Shown: positions 15,885-24,412 of the stretch, piece by piece
Layout: each line of letters begins with the position of its first letter
How positions within the stretch are numbered: position 1 is the first letter of the stretch
Assembly: GCF_004006535.1 (NCBI RefSeq)
Contig: NZ_RLIH01000001.1
Coordinates: 186,001-250,000 of the forward strand
Direction of reading: 5' to 3'
Length of the DNA: 64,000 bases
From: Anaerosphaera multitolerans
GTDB taxonomy: Bacteria; Bacillota; Clostridia; Tissierellales; Peptoniphilaceae
Notes under the pieces: model-generated
The model's database searches: none
Seen by the model: only the letters and a program-made list of their open reading frames with translations
What the model was told of the DNA's origin: nothing
Program-made: the position numbers and the translations under genes

Positions 15885-18238
15885 AGATAGCATACGGTAA
15901 CAGCCGAATGGATAAGAAATGGAAAAACACAGACATCAGCTGGGAGGACTTCTGCTCCCGAGTTAAGACCACGCAGCGTACCACTGAAACCGTAGAAGAA
16001 TATCGAAAAATGAGAAAAGGTGGTCAGGATTCCATTAAAGATGTCGGGGGTTTTGTCGGCGGTCACTTAAAAGATGGTAGACGCAAAAAAGGGAATGTTC
16101 TATCACGCTCCATGCTCACCCTTGATATGGATTATGGCACAAGTACTATCTGGGAAGAAATCTCTACCTTCTTCCCTTATCAGTGTTGTATCTATTCTAC
16201 TCATAAGCATACTCCAGAAAATCCAAGACTAAGGCTGATCATTCCTCTCTTCCGTGATGTGGGTGAGGAAGAGTATGCAGCCGTAAGTCGTATGGTCGCA
16301 AAAGAAATCGGCATCGACCTTTTTGATGATACGACCTATGAACCTGAACGATTAATGTATTGGCCGTCTACTTCTAGAAATGGCATTTTTGTGTATGAGG
16401 AAAAAGATGGTTCTCTCCTTGATCCTGATGTATTTCTAAATAAATACGATGATTGGCGAGACACCAGTACTTGGCCGGTATCCTCTAGGCAATCAGAAGT
16501 CATTGATCGCTCATTAAAAGAACAAGCCGATCCGCTTTCTAAGGAAGGCGTCATCGGTACTTTTTGCCGCACCTACTCAGTAAGCAGTGCAATCGATATG
16601 TTCTTAAAGGATATATACGAGCCTTCAGCAATGACTGGTCGTTATGATTATATTCCTGCAGATTCCAGTGCCGGGGTCATCCTCTATGATGATAAGTTTG
16701 CCTATTCCCACCACGCAACAGATCCTGCAAGTGGGAGACTTCTTAATGCTTTCGATCTTGTTCGTATTCATAAGTTTGGTCATTTAGATGATCGAGCGAC
16801 AGAAAACACACCTCCAAGCAAACTACCATCCTTTATCAACATGTGTGAATTTGCTATTCAAGATGATGAAGTAAAGGCACAGTTTACGAAAGAGCGGATG
16901 GAGCAGGCCACAATTGATTTTACGGAGGACAACTGGCAGACAGCGCTTGAACTGGATAAGCAAGGAAAGATTAAGGACACCTTGGATAATATCGTTCTCA
17001 TCATCCGTAACGATTCAGAACTAGAATCTATTGCTTTTAATAAGCACCGTGATGGAATCGATGCAAGAGACGGACTACCTTGGGAGCAAATGAAGGGCGG
17101 CTGGAATGATTCAGATAATGCAGCCCTTAAAGTTTATCTGTCTAATAAATATGGCATCTACTCCCCAACCAAAACAAAGGATGCCATATTAGCAGTCGCA
17201 GCAGAGCGATCCTATCATCCTATAAAAGAATACCTGGATCATCTACCAGAGTGGGATGGAACCGATCGCGTTGAGACCTTACTGATTGATTATTTTAATG
17301 CAACAGATAATTCCTATACCAGAGCCGTTACTAGAAAAATGATGGTGGCAGCAGTCGCTAGAATTGTTCATCCTGGTACGAAATTCGACAGCGTTTTAAT
17401 TCTGAATGGACCACAAGGCATCGGTAAGTCTACCTTCTTTGCAAAACTTGCAGGTGATTGGTTTTCCGATAGTTTAACCCTCACCGATATGAAAGACAAA
17501 GCAGGCCCTGAAAAACTTCAAGGATACTGGATCTTAGAACTGGGCGAACTAGCTGGCATGCGAAAAACCGATGTGGAGGTTGTGAAATCCTTTATTTCAA
17601 GATCCGATGATAAATACCGTGCCAGTTATGGGGTGAATGTTGAAAGCCATCCTCGTCAATGTATCATTGTCGGATCTACCAATGCAGAGAGTGGATTTTT
17701 GCGAGATATCACGGGTAACCGAAGATTCTGGCCAGTGCGTATTAGTGGTGACGGTAAAAGAAAAGCATGGCAGATGTCCGTATACGATGTAGAGCAGATT
17801 TGGGCAGAAACTTTGGTGCTTTATGCCAAAGGTGAAAAGCTCTATTTAGAGGGCAGTGATGTAGAGTTGGCAACGAATGAGCAGGCAGATGCCATGGAGA
17901 GTGATGAGCGAGAAGGGCTTGTTCGCACTTACCTCGATACACTTTTACCCGACGACTGGAATGCCCTGTCCTTATACGAGCGAAGAAACTACCTAAACGG
18001 TAGTGAATTTGGTGGGGAATCCCGTGTTGGCACGGTAGAACGCACCCTTGTTTGTAATATGGAAATTTGGTGTGAATGCTTTGGGAGGGATGCCTCCGCC
18101 ATGAAACCTGCAGACTCCTATGCCATTGCAGGCATTATGAAAAAGATTAATGGGTGGAACAAGTACCAAGGGAACAAGAACGGAACAAGTAATTTTCCCA
18201 TTTACGGTAGACAACGTTGTTACGAGAAAAATGAGTAA
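15881..18238 (+). CDS. VapE-type phage primase/helicase
   Basis: 785 residues. The N-terminal third (about 1-300) contains primase-like blocks (MLTLDMDYG, RLRLIIPLFRDV) and the C-terminal part is the virulence-associated E helicase domain with Walker A LNGPQGIGKSTFF near 505 and GSTNAESGFLRDITGNRRFWPV downstream. Proteins of this class prime and unwind DNA in phage and island replication. It begins at the ATGA overlap with the preceding gene. Its last codons lie in a cluster of GGAACAAG repeats, a candidate origin, which fits a replication initiator acting on neighbouring DNA. Confidence 0.9.
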   Translation: MKIAYGNSRMDKKWKNTDISWEDFCSRVKTTQRTTETVEEYRKMRKGGQDSIKDVGGFVGGHLKDGRRKKGNVLSRSMLTLDMDYGTSTIWEEISTFFPYQCCIYSTHKHTPENPRLRLIIPLFRDVGEEEYAAVSRMVAKEIGIDLFDDTTYEPERLMYWPSTSRNGIFVYEEKDGSLLDPDVFLNKYDDWRDTSTWPVSSRQSEVIDRSLKEQADPLSKEGVIGTFCRTYSVSSAIDMFLKDIYEPSAMTGRYDYIPADSSAGVILYDDKFAYSHHATDPASGRLLNAFDLVRIHKFGHLDDRATENTPPSKLPSFINMCEFAIQDDEVKAQFTKERMEQATIDFTEDNWQTALELDKQGKIKDTLDNIVLIIRNDSELESIAFNKHRDGIDARDGLPWEQMKGGWNDSDNAALKVYLSNKYGIYSPTKTKDAILAVAAERSYHPIKEYLDHLPEWDGTDRVETLLIDYFNATDNSYTRAVTRKMMVAAVARIVHPGTKFDSVLILNGPQGIGKSTFFAKLAGDWFSDSLTLTDMKDKAGPEKLQGYWILELGELAGMRKTDVEVVKSFISRSDDKYRASYGVNVESHPRQCIIVGSTNAESGFLRDITGNRRFWPVRISGDGKRKAWQMSVYDVEQIWAETLVLYAKGEKLYLEGSDVELATNEQADAMESDEREGLVRTYLDTLLPDDWNALSLYERRNYLNGSEFGGESRVGTVERTLVCNMEIWCECFGRDASAMKPADSYAIAGIMKKINGWNKYQGNKNGTSNFPIYGRQRCYEKNE

Positions 18239-18439
18239 GGTCGTTCCTTGTTCTTTAGTTGTTCCTTACGCTTGTTCTCTTAAAAACCCAGTCATTACCG
18301 ATGTTTAGGCTTTACTGGAATGAGTGGAACAAGAGTTTTACTACTTAGTAATAAATTAATAAATAGTAGTAGTAAAGCATCGTGAGCGTGTGTATGCGCG
18401 CGTATAGGAAAAAACGTTAAAAGTTGTGCTTGTTGTTCC
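18156..18439 (+). repeat. Iteron-like cluster of GGAACAAG, candidate phage replication origin
   Basis: GGAACAAG occurs exactly at 18156, 18171, 18182 and 18326. Its complement CTTGTTCC occurs with one mismatch at 18247, 18258, 18271 and 18432: eight sites in 284 bp. Between them is an AT-rich patch with the inverted repeat TTTACTACT / AGTAGTAAA (near 18335-18376). The cluster spans the end of the VapE gene and the noncoding gap after it. Repeated short sites beside an initiator and an AT-rich patch are typical of an origin; the assignment is inference. Confidence 0.55.
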
Positions 18440-18462
18440 TGATGAATTGTTGGAGGTCATTT

Positions 18463-18744
18463 ATGCAAGAAAAATATATAGAACAAAAACTGGTAGCGAC
18501 AGTAAAAAGCATGGGAGGTATGGCTCCGAAATTTGTAAGTCCTGGAATAGATGGAATGCCTGACCGCATTGTGTTACTTCCCATGGGTAGAATCGCCTTT
18601 GTTGAATGTAAGGCAACAGGGAAAAAGATGCGTCCTTTACAGAAAAAAAGAAAGAAACAACTAGAGGCATTAGGCTTTCTGGTTTATTGCCTGGATGATG
18701 TAAAACAGATTGGAGGGATACTTAGTGAAATACAAGCCACATGA
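18463..18744 (+). CDS. VRR-NUC domain nuclease
   Basis: 93 residues, a stand-alone VRR-NUC domain of the PD-(D/E)xK type: SPGIDGMPDRIVLLPMGR carries the catalytic Asp and FVECKATGKKMRP the ExK. Small VRR-NUC proteins follow VapE-type genes in many phages and probably process branched or replicating DNA. I chose ATG 18463 with TGGAGGT 5-6 bp before it. It overlaps the start of the SNF2 helicase. Confidence 0.88.
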   Translation: MQEKYIEQKLVATVKSMGGMAPKFVSPGIDGMPDRIVLLPMGRIAFVECKATGKKMRPLQKKRKKQLEALGFLVYCLDDVKQIGGILSEIQAT

Positions 18745-20077
18745 ATACCAAAGCTATGCCACTGAATTCATTTTATCCCATCCCATATCTGCAGTATTTC
18801 TTGAAATGGGTTTAGGTAAAAGTGTGATTACCTTATCCGCCATATTTGATCTGTGTTTGGATAGTTTCCTCGTTTGCAAGGTGTTAGTGATTGCGCCTTT
18901 AAGAGTAGCAAGAGACACATGGCCAGCAGAAATCAATAAGTGGGATCATTTAAAAGGACTCTCTTACTCGGTGGCAGTGGGAACGGAAAAAGAAAGAATC
19001 GATGCTCTCAAAAAACAATCCACACTATATATCATCAACCGTGAGAACGTGGATTGGTTGGTTCACAAAAGTGGTATTCCCTTTCAATTTGATATGGTGG
19101 TCATTGATGAATTGTCATCCTTTAAGTCTTATGGAGCAAAACGGTTTAAAAGTCTACTCAAAGTAAGACCCTCTGTAAAAAGAATAGTCGGTCTTACCGG
19201 AACTCCTTCTAGTAATGGATTGATGGATTTATGGGCAGAGTTTCGCATTCTTGATTTGGGTCAAAGGCTTGGACGCTACATTAGCCATTACCGAAATACC
19301 TACTTTACACCAGATAAGAGAAATGCCCAGATTATATTTTCTTATAAACCACTACCCGGCGCTGAAGAGGAAATCTACAAACAAATATCAGACATCACCA
19401 TTTCTATGAAATCTACCGATTATCTCACCATGCCTGAATATGTCAGCAATGAAGTTTTTGTCACTTTAAGTGAAAAAGAATGGAAAGTCTATTCAGATTT
19501 CAAGGAAGACATGGTGGCTAACTTAGGTGATGAAGAAATTGATGCGGTTAATGCGGCAGTTCTTTCTGGAAAACTGCTACAGATGGCAAATGGTGCAGTA
19601 TACGATAGCGAGAATAAGGCTCATGTGATTCATGACAAAAAGCTAGATGCCTTGGAAGATTTAATCGAAGGAGCAAATGGAAAACCGGTCCTTGTTGCTT
19701 ATTGGTATAAGCATGATTTAGAGCGGATTAAAGAGCGATTTCCGGTAAGGCAAATTCAGTCATCAAAGGATATTGAGGATTGGAATGATGGAAAGATACC
19801 CATTGCTGTTATTCATCCAGCCAGTGCAGGTCATGGTCTTAATCTTCAAAGCGGTGGTTCAACGCTTATCTGGTTTGGTCTGACCTGGTCACTAGAGCTG
19901 TATCAACAAACTAATGCAAGACTTTATAGGCAGGGTCAAAAGGATACAGTTATTGTTCACCACATCATCACCAAAAACACCATCGATGAAGACGTACTGC
20001 TTGCACTCACAAAAAAGGAGAAAACTCAAGATACCTTAATTGATGCGGTAAAGGCGAATTTAGAGGTGATGCGATGA
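18725..20077 (+). CDS. SNF2-family DEAD-like helicase/ATPase
   Basis: About 450 residues. A Walker A variant EMGLGKSVITLSA lies near residue 30, the DEAH-box position reads VVIDELSSFK, motif III is GLTGTPSSNG, and the second RecA domain has HGLNLQ and QTNARLYRQGQKDTV. It is a dsDNA translocase probably used in phage replication or recombination. I chose GTG 18725, with GGAGGG at 18712-18717, rather than the TTG at 18710. It overlaps both the VRR-NUC gene and the next small gene. Confidence 0.9.
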   Translation: MKYKPHEYQSYATEFILSHPISAVFLEMGLGKSVITLSAIFDLCLDSFLVCKVLVIAPLRVARDTWPAEINKWDHLKGLSYSVAVGTEKERIDALKKQSTLYIINRENVDWLVHKSGIPFQFDMVVIDELSSFKSYGAKRFKSLLKVRPSVKRIVGLTGTPSSNGLMDLWAEFRILDLGQRLGRYISHYRNTYFTPDKRNAQIIFSYKPLPGAEEEIYKQISDITISMKSTDYLTMPEYVSNEVFVTLSEKEWKVYSDFKEDMVANLGDEEIDAVNAAVLSGKLLQMANGAVYDSENKAHVIHDKKLDALEDLIEGANGKPVLVAYWYKHDLERIKERFPVRQIQSSKDIEDWNDGKIPIAVIHPASAGHGLNLQSGGSTLIWFGLTWSLELYQQTNARLYRQGQKDTVIVHHIITKNTIDEDVLLALTKKEKTQDTLIDAVKANLEVMR

Positions 20078-20295
20078 CAGAACCTTATCAAGATTTAGCC
20101 AATGCCATTATTTTGATGGCTGTTAAGGATTATAGAGATGCCTTAAAGAAACTAAAAAAACGGCCTAAATATGGACCGGCACAAGATATAAAAAACGAGG
20201 TGGAGAGGTTCTTCCGCTCTGATTGGTATAGAGAACTTACCTCTGTTGATGGGAATGTCCTAATCAAAAAGCTACAAGCGGAGGTGAGCGAGTAA
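20074..20295 (+). CDS. Small phage protein of unknown function
   Basis: 73 residues, starting inside the helicase stop (ATGA overlap) and ending at the next gene's ATG. It is mostly helical and basic in the middle (KKLKKRPKYGP), with FFRSDWYRELTSVDG at about 45-59. Similar small genes sit here in related prophages; no function is known to me. The overlaps at both ends support expression. Confidence 0.75.
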   Translation: MTEPYQDLANAIILMAVKDYRDALKKLKKRPKYGPAQDIKNEVERFFRSDWYRELTSVDGNVLIKKLQAEVSE

Positions 20296-20747
20296 TGAAA
20301 GCAAAAGAATATTTACATCAAGCCTATAGGCTAGATAAACGAATCCAATCCAACATTGAGGAAATGGAAAGGCTAAGGGAGCTATCGACCAGTGTTTCCT
20401 CCCCTAGTTGGGGTGAGAGAATACAAAAGGGGCGGCATACCGATGCTTTGTTTGTCAGATACCTAGAGCGAATTGAAGAACTTCAAATCAAGATTAATGA
20501 TGAGGTAGATCATCTTGTAGCACTGAAAGCAGAGATTCGAGATGTGATTAATAAAGTAACGGATATCGATGAACGCATGGTGTTACGTTACCGTTATGTT
20601 CATAACTTTACTTGGGAGCAAATCGGTGATGAGCTGAACGCTGATAAGAGTACCATTCGCAGATGGCATGGCAATGCCTTAAATCATGTGGTCGTACCTG
20701 AAAATCCAATTGTTATTCAAATGTTGAACAGCAATGAGCACTTTTGA
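20295..20747 (+). CDS. DUF1492-type late transcription regulator (sigma region 4-like)
   Basis: 150 residues. A helical N-terminal half (1-95) is followed by ITDIDERMVLRYRYVHNFTWEQIGDELNADKSTIRRWHG, a sigma region 4-like helix-turn-helix. DUF1492/ArpU/RinA-type proteins activate packaging and structural genes in Gram-positive phages. Its place directly before the HNH-terminase block fits that job. The start overlaps the previous stop. Confidence 0.82.
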   Translation: MKAKEYLHQAYRLDKRIQSNIEEMERLRELSTSVSSPSWGERIQKGRHTDALFVRYLERIEELQIKINDEVDHLVALKAEIRDVINKVTDIDERMVLRYRYVHNFTWEQIGDELNADKSTIRRWHGNALNHVVVPENPIVIQMLNSNEHF

Positions 20748-20806
20748 GCAGAGATAAGCACCTCATCTTTATGTTACATTATAATCAGCAAGATAGAATA
20801 CTTACC

Positions 20807-20839
20807 AAGCCTTGTGGGATGCGCCCTGCAGGGCTTTTT
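20807..20839 (+). terminator. Possible terminator before the packaging module
   Basis: AAGCC (20807-20811) pairs with GGCTT (20832-20836), with an inner GGG/CCC pairing, followed by Ts to 20839. The stem is interrupted, so its strength is uncertain. It sits between the late regulator and the HNH gene, where an early-late boundary is expected. Confidence 0.4.
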
Positions 20840-20865
20840 CTATGCCCAGAAAGCGAGGTGATATG

Positions 20866-21225
20866 ATGCCAAGAAAACCAAAACGACCATGCAGTACACC
20901 AGGCTGTCCCAACTTAACCGATGGCCAGTACTGTGAAGACCATCGAGTAGAAGAGCGTAGGCGCTATGACAAATACCAACGGTCAAGCGATGTTAATAAG
21001 AAATACGGCAGAGCCTGGAAAAGAATCCGTGACCGCTATGTACGAGAACATCCCCTGTGTGAAATGTGTAAAGAGGACGGAAGACTAACTCCCACCGATG
21101 AAGTGCATCACGTCCTCCCTGTATCTCATGGTGGTACACACGATAGAAGTAATTTGATGTCCTTGTGTAAATCCTGTCACAACAAGATTCATTTAGAAAT
21201 CGGTGATCGACAGATTCGCAACTGA
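20866..21225 (+). CDS. HNH endonuclease of the packaging module
   Basis: 119 residues. Two Cys pairs bind zinc (CSTPGCP...C..H and CEMCKEDGR), and the HNH core is DEVHHVLPVSHGGTHDRSNLMSLCKSCHNKIH split over about 75-107. In HK97-like phages an HNH protein next to the terminase is needed for cos cleavage. Start 20866 is preferred over 20863 because GAGGTG ends at 20860. The candidate cos region follows. Confidence 0.92.
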   Translation: MPRKPKRPCSTPGCPNLTDGQYCEDHRVEERRRYDKYQRSSDVNKKYGRAWKRIRDRYVREHPLCEMCKEDGRLTPTDEVHHVLPVSHGGTHDRSNLMSLCKSCHNKIHLEIGDRQIRN

Positions 21226-21344
21226 GCCAAGGGGGAGGTCAAATCTCTAGACCTCTTATGGCGGACAACGGCCTGGGGCTTCGCGTGTAAAAATCAGAAA
21301 TCAAAGGGGGTATTAAAGACTTTTAGGAAAGTGGGGTGAAAAAC
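21226..21344 (+). other. Noncoding gap, candidate cos region
   Basis: 119 noncoding bases between the HNH and small-terminase genes, the usual place for cos in phages with an HNH-TerS-TerL set. It carries the hairpin GGAGGTC...GACCTC (21234-21258) and a GC-rich stretch around CGGCCTGGGGCTTCGCGTG (near 21271), unlike its AT-rich surroundings. The exact nick sites cannot be read from the sequence. Confidence 0.4.
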
Positions 21345-21884
21345 ATGGCGAAAGACGGTACAGCAAGAGGCGGTCAGCGTGTTGGCGCAGGAAGAAAATC
21401 AAAGGCTCTAACCGACAAAATTACTGACGGCAGATTAAATGGAGCCATGATACTGCCAGAGCCAACAGAAATAGAAGGTGCAGATGTGCCGGCTGTAAAG
21501 GATTATTTAAAGGCTACTCAGAAAAATGGCAAAGATCTCTGTGCAGAAGATATTTATATCGAAACTTACAAGTGGCTGAAAGATCGTGGCTGCGAAATGT
21601 TAGTAAACAACCAGCTAATCGAGCAGTATGCCATGAGTGTTTCTCGTTGGATTCAGTGTGAAGAGTGTATTTCAGAATATGGCTTTCTAGCCAAGCATCC
21701 AACCACTTCAGCTGCCATCGCATCACCTTATGTTGCGATGAGTCGTGAATACATGAAACAGGTCAATCAATGTTGGTATCAGATTTACCAAATTGTAAAA
21801 GAAAACTGCTCTGTGGAGTTCGGTGGCAGAAGTCCACAAGACGATTTGATGGAGTGGTTATTATCTGCTCGGAAAGGAAAATAA
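21345..21884 (+). CDS. terS: Phage terminase small subunit (P27 family)
   Basis: 179 residues. The N-terminus RGGQRVGAGRKSKALTDKI is typical of the P27 family, and the helical body has YIETYKWLKDRG and LIEQYAMSVSRW. TerS recognises the packaging site and guides the large subunit. I chose ATG 21345 (GGGGTG 6 bp before) over the GTG at 21336. Unusually it is separated from TerL by about 4 kb holding a SAM synthetase, a methyltransferase and four small genes. Confidence 0.87.
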   Translation: MAKDGTARGGQRVGAGRKSKALTDKITDGRLNGAMILPEPTEIEGADVPAVKDYLKATQKNGKDLCAEDIYIETYKWLKDRGCEMLVNNQLIEQYAMSVSRWIQCEECISEYGFLAKHPTTSAAIASPYVAMSREYMKQVNQCWYQIYQIVKENCSVEFGGRSPQDDLMEWLLSARKGK

Positions 21885-21885
21885 A

Positions 21886-23049
21886 ATGAAAAAATATAGA
21901 ACGTGTGAAAGTGTATGTAAAGGTCATCCCGATAAATTATGTGACCTAATTTCAGATAGCATTTTAGATGCGTGTTTAAGAAAAGATAAATCCTCTCGTG
22001 TTGCTTGCGAGGTGATGGCAACCAAAGGACACATCATTGTTGCCGGTGAGATTACCTGCTCAAAGAGAATTGATATCAGAGGTGTTGTCCGCCGTGTTCT
22101 GACGGATGTTGGTTACAATCCCAGAAAGTTTTTAGTCTTTGTCTACGTCCATCAGCAAAGTAAAGATATCGCAGGTGGTGTGGATAGGGCCTTGGAATCT
22201 CGTGAGGGTGATACGTCATGGTATTCCATGTTAGGGGCGGGTGACCAAGGCACCGTTTATGGCTATGCCACCAATGAAACCAGTGAAAAACTACCTCTCC
22301 CCTTAGTCTTATCCCACGCCATTTGCGAAAAGCTAGATAAGGTGATGAAAAATGGTGTCATTAAAGATATTGGCCCAGATGGTAAGGCTCAAGTGACCGT
22401 TGAATATGAAGGTGACAAACCAAAACGAATTAAGACCATCGTTGTCTCCGTTCAACACAGTGCAGATAAAGATTTAGATGTTTTAAGAAATGAAGTCATT
22501 GCTCAGGTGCTGTGGCCTGTCTTTGAAAAATATCCATTTGACGATGAAACTGAGATCCTTATTAATCCAAGTGGACGATTTGTTGAAGGAGGACCAGCAG
22601 CAGATACAGGGCTTACGGGAAGAAAAATCATGGTTGATACCTATGGTGGACTCGCCGCTCATGGTGGCGGTGCGTTTTCAGGCAAAGACCCGACAAAAGT
22701 GGACCGCAGTGGTGCTTATATGGCTAGGGCGATTGCAAAGAATATTGTTCGATGTGGCTTTGCTAAGCGATGTCAGGTTGCGATTTCCTATGCTATTGGA
22801 AAAGCAGATCCGGTTGCTCTTGAGATTGATACCTTTGGAACAGGCACGGTGGAAGAAAGGATCCTTTGTCGTGCAGTGCTAGATGTATTCAATCTAAGAC
22901 CTGCAGCCATTATCGAAAAGCTAAAGCTGACGGATGTTATTTATGAAGATACAGCTACTTACGGTCATTTCAGATATGGCTTAAGCACGTGGGAATTTTT
23001 GGATTGCTATACAGAACTAAGGGAGGCGGTAAACAAATATGTTGATTGA
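21886..23049 (+). CDS. metK: Phage-encoded S-adenosylmethionine synthetase
   Basis: 387 residues, full length for MetK. It keeps GHPDK (13-17), GAGDQG (117-122), GGGAFSGKDPTKVDRS (about 261-276) and the closing GLSTWE block. It makes SAM from methionine and ATP. The next gene is a SAM-dependent DNA methyltransferase whose start overlaps this gene's end by 11 bp, so it probably feeds methylation of phage DNA. Its place between the terminase subunits marks it as phage cargo, not host metabolism. Confidence 0.94.
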   Translation: MKKYRTCESVCKGHPDKLCDLISDSILDACLRKDKSSRVACEVMATKGHIIVAGEITCSKRIDIRGVVRRVLTDVGYNPRKFLVFVYVHQQSKDIAGGVDRALESREGDTSWYSMLGAGDQGTVYGYATNETSEKLPLPLVLSHAICEKLDKVMKNGVIKDIGPDGKAQVTVEYEGDKPKRIKTIVVSVQHSADKDLDVLRNEVIAQVLWPVFEKYPFDDETEILINPSGRFVEGGPAADTGLTGRKIMVDTYGGLAAHGGGAFSGKDPTKVDRSGAYMARAIAKNIVRCGFAKRCQVAISYAIGKADPVALEIDTFGTGTVEERILCRAVLDVFNLRPAAIIEKLKLTDVIYEDTATYGHFRYGLSTWEFLDCYTELREAVNKYVD

Positions 23050-24277
23050 AAAGAAGAACACAAAAGACCTCATCCCTGCAACATACAATCCTCGTAAAGA
23101 TTTGAAACCAGGAGATGCAGAATATGATAAATTAAAACGCTCCATTGAACAATTTGGTTATGTAGAGCCGGTTATCTGGAATAAGGTGACCGGCCATGTT
23201 GTTGGTGGGCATCAAAGACTGAAGGTTCTCATCGATATGGGCATCACAGAAGTTGAATGTGTCATCATCGAGATGGACGAAGAGAAAGAAAAAGCACTTA
23301 ACATCGCACTCAATAAAATCAGCGGTGATTGGGACAAGGATAAATTGGCTCTTCTAATTTCAGATTTACAAGGTGTAGATTTTGATGTTTCCCTAACTGG
23401 ATTTGACCCTAAAGAACTGGATGACTTATTTAAAGACACGCTGAAAGAGGGGATCCACGATGATGACTTTGATGTGGAGACAGAACTAAAAAAGCCTGCC
23501 ATCAGCAAGCTTGGTGACATCTGGACACTTGGCAGACACAGGCTTATCTGTGGTGACTCCACCAAAAAAGAAACCTATGATGTGCTGATGAATAAAAAGA
23601 AGGCAAACTTGTGTGTAACAGATCCTCCCTACAATGTGAATTATGAAGGTGCTGCAGGGAAAATCAAAAATGACCATATGGCAAATGATGCCTTCTACCA
23701 GTTCCTCTTAGATGCTTTTATCAACATCGAAGAAGTTCTAGCAGACGATGCTTCCATTTATGTATTCCATGCCGACACCGAAGGGTTTAACTTTAGAAAA
23801 GCCTTCTCGGATGCCGGTTTTTATTTGTCTGGCTGTTGCATATGGAAAAAGGACTCCCTTGTACTGGGGCGTTCTCCGTATCAATGGCAGCACGAACCTG
23901 TGCTGTTTGGCTGGAAAAAGAAAGGCAAGCATCAGTGGTATACGGGCAGGAAAGAAACCACCATCTGGGAATTTGATAAGCCGAAGAGAAATGGCGACCA
24001 TCCTACGATGAAACCTATCCCTCTGCTCGCCTATCCGATTTTGAACTCCTCGATGACTAACACCATTGTGCTAGATCCTTTTGGCGGCAGTGGTAGTACC
24101 CTAATTGCCTGTGAGCAATCAGAACGCATCTGCTACACCGCGGAACTAGATGAGAAGTTTTGTGATGTCATTATTAAACGCTACATTGAGCAGGTTGGAA
24201 CTTCCAAAGAAGTCAGTGTTCAAAGAGACGGGTTTAGCTATGGTTTTGATGAGTTGGAATTAGCTGCGGATGAGTAG
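23039..24277 (+). CDS. ParB-like and N6/N4 DNA methyltransferase fusion
   Basis: 412 residues. A ParB/Srx-like domain (1-95) has TYNPRKDLK and GGHQRLKVL. The methyltransferase (about 155-400) has catalytic DPPYN (about 197) before the SAM motif DPFGGSGST, the beta-class order. It methylates phage DNA, probably to evade host restriction or mark packaging. It is coupled to the metK-like gene. The recognition sequence cannot be predicted here. It ends before a repeated promoter-like element. Confidence 0.93.
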   Translation: MLIEKKNTKDLIPATYNPRKDLKPGDAEYDKLKRSIEQFGYVEPVIWNKVTGHVVGGHQRLKVLIDMGITEVECVIIEMDEEKEKALNIALNKISGDWDKDKLALLISDLQGVDFDVSLTGFDPKELDDLFKDTLKEGIHDDDFDVETELKKPAISKLGDIWTLGRHRLICGDSTKKETYDVLMNKKKANLCVTDPPYNVNYEGAAGKIKNDHMANDAFYQFLLDAFINIEEVLADDASIYVFHADTEGFNFRKAFSDAGFYLSGCCIWKKDSLVLGRSPYQWQHEPVLFGWKKKGKHQWYTGRKETTIWEFDKPKRNGDHPTMKPIPLLAYPILNSSMTNTIVLDPFGGSGSTLIACEQSERICYTAELDEKFCDVIIKRYIEQVGTSKEVSVQRDGFSYGFDELELAADE

Positions 24278-24345
24278 TCGGCACTGTTTAGTTAACACAA
24301 TTAGAGGGTAATACTTAGGACTTCTTTCTACACTAAATAATCGAG

Positions 24346-24385
24346 AAAAAGCTTGCTATATCAGTACTTTAGAGTGATATATGTA
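24346..24385 (+). repeat. Two-copy promoter-like element, copy 1
   Basis: AAAAAGCTTGCTAT (24346-24359), a variable middle, then TTTAGAGTGATATATGTA (24368-24385). A second copy lies at 48721-48760 before the recombinase genes. In this copy TATATCA/TGATATA can form a 7-bp stem. TTGCTA and a TATA-like box about 17 bp later could be a promoter. Both copies stand in gaps immediately before a gene. Confidence 0.5.
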
Positions 24386-24412
24386 CATACCAAAACAAAG
24401 GAGGTTTTGTAC

